Of a DNA stretch of 64,000 bases, positions 26,964 through 61,761 are shown piece by piece. The position numbers and the translations under genes were made by a program. Numbering within the stretch: the stretch's first letter is position 1; every line of letters starts with the position of its first letter. Origin of the DNA: Eutrigla gurnardus. Its lineage: Eukaryota; Chordata; Actinopteri; Perciformes; Triglidae. The notes beneath the pieces were generated by a model. The model was given only the letters and a program-made list of their open reading frames with translations. It was not told where the DNA came from and searched no databases. The stretch covers positions 16,620,955 to 16,684,954 of the forward strand of contig OY741266.1 in NCBI GenBank assembly GCA_963514095.1, written 5' to 3'.

Positions 26964-27486
26964 AGCCTCTAACGTCGACTGTTCCTTGACACTGAATCTA
27001 AAGATGGATCGTGTTTCCTTCCCTAGATATTGAAAAAAAAAATAGCCAATAGATGCACAATTATATAAAAAAACTAGGAAACAAAAACAATCTGTACAAT
27101 GTACAAACAATTGTAAAAACAAAATACAATCATGGACATTCGTTGATATTTCAAAGTTTTTGGTAAATATGTGAATAACTTATGTTAGTGGATTCTCTCT
27201 AGATTTCCCCCTTAAAAACATTAGCTTTAAAAAAATAAATAATTGTAAAAACAAATGGTTTCAGTCCTTTCAGAATTGCATTGCATTGGACAAAAAAAAT
27301 ATTTCAAATAATTATTCTGTAAAAACCTCTTGAATAACAAATCATATATTTCATCAAATATCCCACCTTATTGACCCGTTATCCGTCTTTGACCACGTGA
27401 GGATGTCAGGTATTAGTGACACAGTACCACCTAGTGGTCCTAATAAGAGACACACTGACAGTGTCAGGCAGATCATTTTAAAATCT

Positions 27487-28474
27487 TTTATTTTTGAAAG
27501 TTTTATAGTGACATAAAAATGAACAAAAACATTTCAAAAGCAGTTGTAAAACTAGGTGCAACATATGAGGAGCTTAATCCCAAACAACACATCCAGTAAG
27601 AAAATAAAGAAATGATAAATTACAACTTGGCGTTCCAGAAAAGCGCAATTACAATTGAATCACTTCTGCATTTAAAATATTGACTGATAAAGTTTGTGGA
27701 GGTGTGGTGATTTCCTCAATGGATATTTGGTGTTGTGGAATTAAACCGCTTATATATTTAAATGACCTAAAAACAGGAAATTACAAAAGACATTAACAAC
27801 CATAAAAAGGAACCACAACATTTCAAGTCATGTGGCTAGTTATGACAGAAACAAGTTAGCATCATAGTTTCATGAGTATAACGAGAATACATTAAAGAAA
27901 CCTCAGAGAGAAACAAAACTCTTTCCAAGCAGGGCAACAAAATTAGAAAAAAACATCAGCTTGAGACCCTCCCATCTCCACCGAGCTTTCACAATCTACT
28001 TCATTACAAAAAACTGTCTCAACTGTACACAAGACTATTTGCTTTCTGAAAAGGTCATGAAGGTTCGCTACCTTTAGAGCGTCTCTAGCACTTTGCATTT
28101 CAAATGACAGCTTAAAACTACTGTTTGCCAGGAATATTTAATACAGTAGCACAACAGATTGTGCTCTCTTCAGGACCATAGATTGTTTTTTCCAGTGTAA
28201 AACAATTACACTTATGTAGGTCGTCAGATCCAGTATTCAACAAAGCAGATTTTATTCAGATTTGTGTCGTTTTATTAGCCTGGAATGATGTCAAAGGAAA
28301 ACAGCAACTAATAAGAACTAAGTAAGACTATCATCTTCGATAAAAAGACCAAAAAGGCTGTTGGATTGAGTGAGATATTCCTTTCTTTGGGCCCTGTTGT
28401 GGAAACGTTCAAACTACGCAGTGCACTGTAGAGGCAGAGGAGTGGTGGAGAGGATGATGAAGAGCTGAGGACTA
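27487..28474 (-). other. smc3: Probable smc3 3' UTR and polyadenylation sites
   Basis: After the stop there are two AATAAA signals 20 nt apart on the minus strand (28276-28271 and 28256-28251), followed by a T/G-rich stretch, which would give a short UTR of about 220 nt. A further AATAAA at 27492-27487 is followed by a TG-rich segment near 27430-27455, which would give about 1 kb. Either or both may be used; transcript ends cannot be fixed from sequence alone. Confidence 0.5.
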
Positions 28475-53362
<24,888 letters not shown>

Positions 53363-53399
53363 GGCTGCCTAAACAGGGCGTCTCCTTGGCTGAATATGG

Positions 53400-53560
53400 A
53401 GATAGCTCCCTCTCCACTTAACTGGAGACGCCGGGAATACAATTACCCAAACTTAACAAAATATGAAAAATCGATGCATTAAGAATTGGTGGGACACACT
53501 GTGTGGCAGAATAGAATAACATGGAAAATGGCGGCGGGGGCGGGATACAATGGACCGTAC
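53400..53560 (-). promoter_or_regulatory. smc3 promoter, possibly bidirectional
   Basis: Upstream of the smc3 start there is a small GC-rich patch in AT-rich surroundings. It holds AAAATGGCGGC (53525-53535, plus orientation), a match to the YY1 site typical of housekeeping promoters, and an adjoining GC box GGGGGCGGG (53536-53544). There is no clear TATA box for smc3. YY1 sites of this kind often sit over the start codon of the gene they drive, and here that would be a plus-strand gene, so the promoter may be divergent. Confidence 0.55.
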
Positions 53561-53937
53561 CATTATGTGAAAACAGGATTGCAGCGACAGACGTTATACT
53601 AAATTATGTGCATTTGATAAATACATTGGACACAATTCGACTTTAGAGACACACCACATTTATTAACACAGTATCTTAAATATTTGGTCATCTGTGTTTG
53701 TATTTCAATCACAGGTTGGACACGGTTGCTCTGCACCCAACTCCCTATTTGTACAACTGGTACGGTCTAGCTGCCTGCCTTCTAGGCGCCAAAGACAGAA
53801 AAGTGCTGCTGAGTATTTTACAAGATGTGGTCAAATATTGTCAGTCGACAAAAAGTGGCATACAGATAATCCAGACGTGTTTTATTCTTTCTTTAGATAT
53901 ACAGAACGTCGCTCCGTTTAAATTCCACTGTCAATAA
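53528..53937 (+). CDS. Possible small divergent gene, two exons, unidentified
   Basis: I do not recognise this protein. The ATG inside the YY1-like motif opens MAAGAGYNGPYHY and runs 21 codons plus two bases to a possible donor at 53592 (AGAC then GTTATA, a weak site). A good acceptor (pyrimidine-rich, ending CACAG) lies at 53714, and from 53715 a frame of 73 codons runs to TAA at 53935-53937. It includes a Pro/Tyr-rich part (HPTPYLYNWYG) and a helix-like Leu/Val/Lys part (KVLLSILQDVV). The phases fit, giving about 95 aa with no obvious signal peptide. A second overlapping frame is also open. AATAAA at 54706-54711 could end the transcript. It may instead be a chance ORF or a relic. Confidence 0.3.
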
Positions 53938-53940
53938 TTT

Positions 53941-55006
53941 ACCTGTGGCTGTTTTTTAATGTGTGCAAAGGTTTTCATGAATCGTTTCCTGGACTGCACT
54001 CGGTTCCCTGACGGATCAAGAAAACACGTGTCTGACTATAATCACTCATGAAGGTGACCCTATATCACTGCAGATGTCACTGTTACCTCTTCTAATGAAT
54101 TTAGGCCTTTCACGGTTTATGCTGTGATTGTAAACGCCATATCCTGCTTTCAGAAACCTGGGTATGCAACCTGAATTACTCTAATATAGAAAGCAGGATA
54201 CAGGTATGCAGTGGTTAAATGTAGCATTATTTGGGACTCGTCAAGTACTGTACTTGAGTATTTCCATTAGTCTCACAACTTTATTTACTTACTTTTAAGA
54301 TTACAATTCATACCCGTCCTTCCAGTGACAACCATTATATCAAGATTTGGTGACCTTTTTCAACCTTTAGTGTACCTTTAGAATTCTGCTACTTCTAAGC
54401 TAGTTATTAAAAATCCTCTCGTATTAGCTGGGAAATGCATCTTCACAAAGCTTTAAAAAGGATGTGTTTTTGTTCTAAGTTGACTTGTTAGAGATCATGG
54501 TTCTCACTGTACATGCTGGAATTATATTAATATAGGCCTGCAATACATTACCTTGACTTCTCAGTTAGCCTGTCGAGATATCAACTAAAAACACAACTCA
54601 AGAATTATTAATTGACAACACAGAAATTTTAGTGGTGAAAACATTTATTAAACACATATTAACATCCACATTATTGAAAAATAATCAGACAGACTGTAAT
54701 TTTTAAATAAATTAGGTTTAAATGCCTGACCGTATTTGTGAACAGGCAAGAATCACAATATCAACCTAAGGCATTTATATTGCAGTTTATCGCTGTGCTG
54801 TGTTGTTTTATCATAGCAGTTCAGAAGACAGGAAAACAGGAGCCCATGGTTCATGGCTCAGAGGCCTCAAGTCCCACAAACTTAATACCTTTATATTGAC
54901 TTTTCTGTTTCTGTCTATCTGCTCTGCTGGTTTCAACAACAGCCACACAGAGACCATTACTTTTATTTATTTTTTCAAGTAAGACTACAAGCAGTCGCAG
55001 TTCATT
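53941..55006. other. Space between smc3 promoter and dusp5 stop
   Basis: About 1 kb, AT-rich, with no coding signal that I can support. It probably includes the dusp5 3' UTR: a minus-strand AATAAA at 54649-54644, about 360 nt past the dusp5 stop, is followed by a T/G-rich stretch. Another overlaps 54967-54962 only about 40 nt past the stop. A plus-strand AATAAA lies at 54706-54711. No repeat family was recognised. Confidence 0.45.
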
Positions 55007-56804
55007 TTAAGGCAGTGCAGTTATTGGGCTCAGTTTGAGTTGGTGGTGGACCGGGGACTGCAGGCAGGAGGTAGGAAGGGTGAACACGGATGGCTCAAAG
55101 TTTTTGGGGTTGAAGGTCGGATTGAAGTCATTGGCAAAAAAAGAGGCGGACTCTGGGGCGGAGGGTGTGGCGGGTTCAGGTGTGGAGGCATGAGCCGGGG
55201 CCATGGAGAGGACCTCTGACTCAAACTGCAGCAGCTGACCCATGAAACTGAAGTTAGGAGAGATGACGGCCCGGCGCTGCTTGATGATGTCGAAGGCCGC
55301 ATCCAGCCGCAGCTGTTGGGTCCTCATGATGTAGGCCATGCAGATGGTGGGTGAGCGGGAGATGCCTGCTTCGCAGTGGACCAGAACCTTTCCCCCTGAT
55401 TGCTTGACGTGATCTGGAAGGAGAACAAGAAAGGGACAAGCTCAGGTTAATAATCTGTGGTGAGATGGCATAATTTTCTGTGATCATCAGCAAAATTATG
55501 ATTCAAACCTTGCATTCATTCAATTCTTTTTTTTTTTTAAATGGTCAATTTCAAAGTAGAATCCATGTTGTTTTGCCAGGTTTTATTTTTAGGTTTGTTT
55601 GTGTGTCCGTTATTGATATGTTCAAAGTCAAGCTGTGTGATGAGGTTGAATAAATTACGTTTTAACTCTGCTATCATACTCTTTACTCCCACTCACTAAT
55701 TAATGCAAACACTTTTCTGCACATCCATCTTATTTCTGTCTCTCTCTCACACTCACACACACGAAACTCAACTTTATCAGTACACCTCATTAGTAGGGAC
55801 ACAGGAATGTTCACTCGTCTTATTACAGTTTCAGCTGGACACGCAGACACTTGTGAGGCTCATCTGAGTCACACACAGTGAAGCTGTACATGAGACTTTC
55901 TTTCTCCTACACGGCTGTGTGGGTGCTTCTGCAGAGCTCACCGTGGCACAGAGGTGTGTGTTCTACTTTAGGGCTGCAGCACTCCTACACACGGATCAGT
56001 ACGCTTTAATGCCCACACAGCAATCTACTTTCTACCATCTGTATAAGTGTCACTCACGACACATTTCAAGATTCTGTTAATTCCTGGAACACCTACACGT
56101 CTCCGTTTCTGTCTGCCTGACGCTCTTTTGAAACTCAACCCAACCATAAGGACTTTTGTAATAATAATAGCTCCACGGAGCCACCGCCGATACCTACACC
56201 TGCCTCTCTCTATGTATATGCATTGAATAGAAGCATTTGTAACAATAGAAACTGTCTGGTTCTGAGAGCCACTGCTGTGGGGACGATGACTTCTGACAGC
56301 ATCACTATAAACCACATGAATGAATCATGAGCTTCCCATCTGGAGGGGCGGATTGTGGGGTAAAAGTAGGAAGTGATGGCAACAGTGGGTCAATAATACT
56401 CATCTGATTGGTTATTGATTTCTTGGTGATACATTTCATGTCACCAATAACTCACACTACTGCTACATTTTTGGTAGCCCTCTGTGAAAAGAAAAAAACG
56501 TTTGGTCTTATTTAAAAATAGACCGGCTGACACAAAGACACCCCAAATGTAGGCTGCATCCCCAAACAATGCACAATACCAACAATAGCAGGCCGCCAGT
56601 ACTAGACAGCCACCGGCGAGTGGGTGAGCTTTGTCCTTGCCTATGCCTGGTTATAAATAGCCAAGAGTGCGTTATGTACATGTTCTGCTATTATCTAGCA
56701 CCTCTCTCCTCTCCCACACACTCGCTCCTCCTCAACACATTCACTGCCCCACCGTCCTCAGGTCCTTTAGATTCTCACCTGCGAGCAAACCAACAACTGT
56801 GCAG

Positions 56805-56837
<33 letters not shown>

Positions 56838-58986
56838 AGCGTCACTCAGCCCCCATCCTCCTCCTCCACGCAGCCATTACTAATCACAGACAGCTCACCC
56901 AGTTGTCACACTGACTGGCCACACCCGGCAGAGTAAACCACTGACATTAAGCCTCGGAGGCGATGACGGCATGGGAGTGTTCTTTTTCAAGTTAAGACGT
57001 GGGAGGGAGGGAGGGAATGGGTGATGTGAGCAAATCCTGAATGAAAGCAGGGTGGCTGGATATGTTGAGGGGGATTGAAGGCAGGCGATCAGGTTAAACT
57101 GATTACCCTGAATAGCCCTCTATTTGTGAATGGTAGCGGCTGTGACAAAAGGGGGTTTATTTGAAGACGCATTTCAAAAATAAACACACCTATGTATAGG
57201 AGAGCCCTTAGGGTAATGTTGTTCTATACATATCCAGAAGTTCAAGTTGTTCCAGGAAAAGATCCCATTTTGGTGGCGGTGTATTTATTTCCCTCCATAG
57301 CTAGTTTGAGTGTCCTAAATATTTGGAGGATTGAGCCATGTAACTTTTTAGAATCCAGATTCAGACGCCCCACCATAAAAGGAGAGCCATGCAGGTACAT
57401 TGTTCGTTCCTTACAACTCACCGATAAAATCTATGGCCTCCTGGAAATGGGAGCTGATGTCTGCCATATGGCTGTCCTCCACTGGAATCCACTTGTAGTC
57501 GTAGTGGCCCTTGGCCGGCTGCAGGTCCCTACGCGACACATTGAGCAAGGCTGTGATGTGAAGGTCGCTTAGATAGTCCTGTCTGGAGGCGTGGTAGGCA
57601 CTACCGAGGTAGAGGAAAGGCAGGATCTCTACAGGTTTACCCTGAGGGGGAGAGAGGGAGAGAGAGAGACGTGAGTTCATGCAGATAAGGACTAGAACAG
57701 TGTGATTTCACGGCCACCTAGCAAGTCATAACACTGGACCCCAGATCCTGATGCATCTGCCTTAATCCACCCATAATCCACCCTGAGAAAATGCTCCTAT
57801 AGCCACAACACCTATCAGCTCAGTAAACTGCAGAACAGAACATTATGTTCACTTGCAGACAAAATGCAGAGGGATGCATGCGGCTGAACGATGGATGGAC
57901 TCCCCCTATTATAATGCATTTAGTTAAATCACCCCACGATACGCCAACAGACACAATAGAGTGTTCTTTGAGGTGGGAAGCAGCCACATGCTTTCTATTT
58001 GGGCAGTGGAGGAGATAGAAGAAAGGTCAGAGATGAGAAGAGTGTTTTTCTCGATGGGGGGGGACCGATGTCAGCTGGGCATCATTTAGTTGTCTCAAAT
58101 ATGAAATGGCTGAAGGTCAGAGAATATCACATTATGTTGAGAAAAGGTTTCGATGGGCTGATGCCAAATATAAATCTGTCTGATATCAGCAGGGAGTTGG
58201 ATGTATTTCTTTCGTTGAAACTGGCAGTAGATGTGTGCGTGAGAGGCATGTACTGCGTTGTAAGGGTGTTTCCATACCTGATCGTAATCTGGTTTGTGGT
58301 GAGAAAGCTTTTCGCTGTTGACTCTTTTCTCGGTTTCAGTTCCGCTCTGGTCGATGGTTTTCACCTCAGTGCAAAGTTCAGGGTATTGAGAGTGGAAGTC
58401 CTCGTATCCTCCTGAGAGAAGGGGGGAGGGGGGGAAACCATGAGCACACACTGTAATAACGCTTAGAATAAGTCTGCTGCCTCTACCCCAACACACAAAC
58501 ACACCTTGTGAAATGGTTTATGTCTTAGAAGCGGATTATGACCTTTATAACCTGATTATAAGCGCCTAATTAATTACAGGAGCCTGCGGTTGAAAAGGCC
58601 GGTAATCCTTTTAGGGCAACATCCTGAGGACGCGGAGGTGACAGACGGAAACGGATGCGTTTTCCACATATTATCACGAGCCCGATGGTTTTATTTAGCT
58701 AAGAACACACATAGAAACTCGGGATTCAATTTGTTTTTATCATTGAAAGTCACCGCAACATCACTTCGCCTGCGTTTCTCTCGCACTGACTCATCCGCTC
58801 CGTTGACGCACGCAACGGACGTTCATCTCCCCGAGAAGTGAGAGAAGAACGAAGGCTGCTCTCAACACAAACGGACGGATAACGAAGGAAGTCATTCAAA
58901 TTCAGAAAATATTCTTCTACTTTTAAATGTCAGCCAAGGCATGGGCACATACGACCTGACGTGTTCGAGTAAAACGCACTCTCATA

Positions 58987-59073
<87 letters not shown>

Positions 59074-59580
59074 GCTGAAATATGAAATAGTAAAGCTCTA
59101 AATCACCTCGCTGGCTGTCTTACAGCTATCCTATTTTTTGAAACAATAACTAAACAAACTATTTATTTATTTATTCACCCTTTCTGGATTCAAGTTTAAT
59201 TTCACGAAGCGCTCACCTTTCAGGAAACAGATGTTGGCCCCGCTCGCCAGCTGACAGAGGGTGTTTATTACTATTTGTGCTACGCTGTCCTTTTTCAGTT
59301 TTTGCCAGTGGGACGTCCGGTCGTCCAGAGCCACGATGGCCGATATGCTCCCCTCCCGAAGCCGAAGCAGGGATCTCTCATCCGGGATGACAAACTGCGG
59401 AGGCACGGGCCTCCCGCGGGACCTCCGGACCACCACGGAGTTGAGGTTGACATTGACGGACCCTTTGATATTGGAGTTCGTGAATTCAAGATAAGGTCGG
59501 CAATCCACAATAAGGCAGCTCCCGCTCTCCTTCCTGATGATCTTCCTCAGACGCCGGCAGTCTACGCTGGACACTTTCAT
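55007..59580 (-). CDS. dusp5: DUSP5, nuclear dual-specificity MAP-kinase phosphatase (4 exons, complete)
   Basis: Removes phosphates from Thr and Tyr of activated ERK1/2 in the nucleus, as feedback on growth-factor signalling. Coding exons: 59217-59580, 58278-58411, 57422-57641, 55007-55413; 1125 nt, 374 aa (human 384). Residues 1 to about 140 form the rhodanese-like ERK-binding domain, opening MKVSSVDCRRLRK, with the basic docking motif RRSRGR at 52-57. The catalytic domain starts near 168 (PVEILPFLYLGSAYHAS). The general acid Asp is at 222 in VEDSHMADIS, and the active-site HCEAGISRS has Cys 253 and Arg 259. The tail after about 310 is Pro/Ser-rich and unlike mammals, as usual in this family. 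Introns are 805, 636 and 2008 bp, all GT-AG. N-terminal and catalytic sequences favour DUSP5 over DUSP1, 2 or 4. Confidence 0.95.
55414..57421 (-). other. dusp5: dusp5 intron 3
   Basis: 2008 bp. Contains a GT repeat at 56808-56834 and pyrimidine-rich stretches. No exon or mobile element recognised. A plus-strand frame overlapping its start (57192-57572) is mostly a shadow of exon 3. Confidence 0.85.
56808..56834 (+). repeat. (GT)13 microsatellite in dusp5 intron 3
   Basis: Pure GT dinucleotide run. Confidence 0.95.
57642..58277 (-). other. dusp5: dusp5 intron 2
   Basis: 636 bp. Its acceptor is preceded by a long CT-rich tract (GA-rich on the plus strand, 57644-57670). Nothing else recognised. 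Confidence 0.85.
58987..59070 (+). repeat. (AAT)n trinucleotide microsatellite in dusp5 intron 1
   Basis: About 28 uninterrupted AAT units inside the 805-bp first intron (58412-59216). Confidence 0.97.
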
Positions 59581-59699
59581 GGCGACGCCGAGGAGTTGTT
59601 GTTGTTATTGCCTAAAGAACTCAGCTGGATTTACTCCTGAACGGCGGATACGGGCGAGCGAGGAGTCCCGTGCGCGTCCGTGTCTACATGTCCTCCAAG

Positions 59700-59830
59700 G
59701 GGATTCCGACCAATCAGTTTTATGTGAATGGAACCTCCGGCGCGTGACGTCGCGAACCATATTTGGACACCGGCGAGAACAAAACAACGCCCACAGCTGA
59801 TGACTGAGCCTGTGACTCCGCCCCCACCCT
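59700..59830 (-). promoter_or_regulatory. dusp5: dusp5 proximal promoter with CArG box and CRE-like site
   Basis: Between 120 and 250 bases upstream of the dusp5 ATG lie a perfect serum-response CArG box CCATATTTGG (59757-59766), a CRE-like TGACGTCG (59745-59752), a CCAAT box (59710-59714), an Ets core CGGAA on the minus strand (59708-59704) and a GC box (59818-59825). DUSP5 is known as an ERK-induced gene responding through SRF and its TCF partners, so this layout fits immediate-early control. The transcription start is uncertain. A TATA-like ACATAAAA (59725-59718, minus) would put it near 59690, but the CCAAT box then lies downstream of it. Confidence 0.6.
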
Positions 59831-60064
59831 GCCCTGGTAAATAAAGAGCTCTTCTGCTGCAGTGTGCTTGATTCAACTATTACTCACTGTTTGTGCTTCA
59901 GCAGAACCACTAACGCTGCTTTCATTTGCAGCTTCCAACGCTACAGTGGCAAACAAAACAACGGAAGGACGCTATCAAACATCACAGCCACAGATACAAA
60001 TGTCTAAAATGTGATGGAGATTCTAGATGAATGATGAAGACGTTACAGGAATATCATATATGAA
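59831..60064. other. Upstream flank of dusp5
   Basis: No gene seen. Possibly distal promoter; no strong motif beyond those listed for the proximal promoter. Confidence 0.4.
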
Positions 60065-60350
60065 ATACATGGCTGCAACAGCAGCCATATATTTGATTAT
60101 TGATCAATTATTCTGCTGATTCTCCATTGTGAACAATTATTCATTTGGTTTGCAAGATGACATAAGTCATATAGTATTTTAATGATATGTTAAATGAAAA
60201 CAGAGAAAAGCTGCATTTTTTTCCCATCAAGAAGCTGGAAACTAGGCAATTTTTTTAAACAATCAATTAATTATAAGAATAGCTTCTGATTAGGCCTATG
60301 GGTTAGGCTTGAGTTCTTAATCACTTAATCGACTAATTGTTTTGGCCCTA
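60065..60350. mobile_element. Decayed hAT-like repeat upstream of dusp5
   Basis: GCTGCAAC near the left side, AAGAAGCTGGAA in the middle, and ATTAATTATAAG and AATCGACTAATTGTTTTGGC towards the right resemble half of a very abundant fish element with ends TAGGGCTGCAACTAA. Strongly diverged; limits approximate. Confidence 0.4.
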
Positions 60351-61160
60351 ATAAAAAAAATATTTTGCACTGTACAGTAAATAAAAACACAAACTTAAAT
60401 TACATACTTATATAAATTTGAAACAGAGCAAATGTTCTAAGACAGAGCCCAATAACAAACATCAGATCTTCCCCACAAAAAACAATCATATTAAGAGTGA
60501 TAAAATATGAATAAAAATAGCATGTCATATAATATACACTCAATCCCCAAATGTACTTTTTGTGTTTGTTGTTGGGGCTACTTATAAATAATCTTCCATG
60601 AGTACTCAGTAATGTGGGGCCTTTCATGCAGAGCTCATTGGCTGGAGGACAAGTAGCTGACAAAAGCTACCTCTCATTTCCGCCCAGTCCCATGTATAGC
60701 CCAGTGAACCTGCCTTATGCCCTCAGCATGTAAGCCTAATCCCTCCCGATGAATTAACAGGTTTAAACGTCACCTTGCATGCACTCACATGACACACAGC
60801 TCGGGACTGTTTGGGTTCTGTTTGCATGTCTGCGTGTGTTTGTACTCACTGTGAATAATGTCACTTTAGCCCTTAATCCAACTGTAAATGTACTGAATCC
60901 TGTAACCCAAAAGAGCAAGCAGAGCGGTATCACTCTTATCATCATAGGTAGATAGATGAATGGATGCCTGTGGCTGAAGATTAGCCGGGCAGCAGACAGT
61001 GTGCCATATGGTTCAGTCTAATCTGGGCTTGTGACATCATGAGCGGGGAGGCCCACCATCCCTCCGAGCCCTCATTTCATTATGGGGTTCGTTAGTGTCG
61101 GCCGCAAATACAAACAGTAGACCCAGAAAAACAAGATGCTCAACTGGATTTTCACTCTGG

Positions 61161-61199
<39 letters not shown>

Positions 61200-61539
61200 T
61201 TTCCTTTCTCTCCCTTTGTCTCTCCTCTGGTCTCTTTCCCTCCCCCCCTCCCTCCCTCCCTCCCTCCTTTCTCTCGCTCTGACATTAAAAGTTTCAACCC
61301 ACATCTCTCTAACAGGATTGCCTCAGTATATCAGTGGCTCTGTAGTATTGCTAATAGATTGAGGAACCCAGCAGGCAATTTTTAAGGCAACCACAATCCT
61401 ACATGCACAGAGTCCTGTCTGTGTCGAACGCAAAATTTTCACAAAGTGTGTCACCTGTGTAGTGATGTCATCGGGTCACAAGTGCAACAGGTCACTTCTG
61501 GTTTACGTTATTTCTTTTATCTTTTTGGAGTTTGAGATA
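60351..61539. other. Intergenic, no gene seen
   Basis: AT-rich. Contains a (TA)n run at 61170-61191 passing directly into a pyrimidine-rich tract with tandem CCCT units to about 61280. Confidence 0.5.
61170..61280 (+). repeat. (TA)n followed by a polypyrimidine tract
   Basis: About 11 TA units, then nearly 90 bases of C and T including tandem CCCT. Confidence 0.93.
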
Positions 61540-61761
61540 CGGTTGCCCAAGCTACACATGTTCCAGTTGCTCAAATCTGGTTTCTGGTTTTCTCCGAGTA
61601 ACTTGAATATCTTTGAGTATTGGACTGACGTCACTTTGGGCTCTGGGAACAGCAAATCATGGCCATTCTGTGCTACTTGGTGACAGACTGTATCGACCAA
61701 AGATTGAGAAAATAATCAGTATGTGAGTCAGTAATGAAAATAATAATTAGTTGCAGCCTTA
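61540..61761 (+). mobile_element. Half of a hAT-like fish element
   Basis: Reads GAATATCTTTGAGTATTGGAC, then GACGTCACTTTGGGCTCTGGGAA, then GAAAATAATCAGTATGTGAG-type sequence, and ends AATAATTAGTTGCAGCCTTA. This is the order seen in an abundant teleost family whose right end is TTAGTTGCAGCCCTA. The left half is missing or unrecognisable. Confidence 0.6.

Larger units (their letters stand above)
24541..27486. other. Intergenic, no gene seen
   Basis: Non-coding. A 164-codon minus-strand frame (24799-25293) passes through simple GGA/CCT-rich sequence and lacks protein character. A segment at 25750-25925 has balanced, non-repetitive composition with several E-box and GC motifs and may be regulatory. 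A G run and a short tandem repeat are listed separately. Confidence 0.45.

Noticed and set aside
57192..57572. 126-codon plus-strand frame
   Set aside because: Runs antisense through dusp5 exon 3 and adjacent intron; no independent support.
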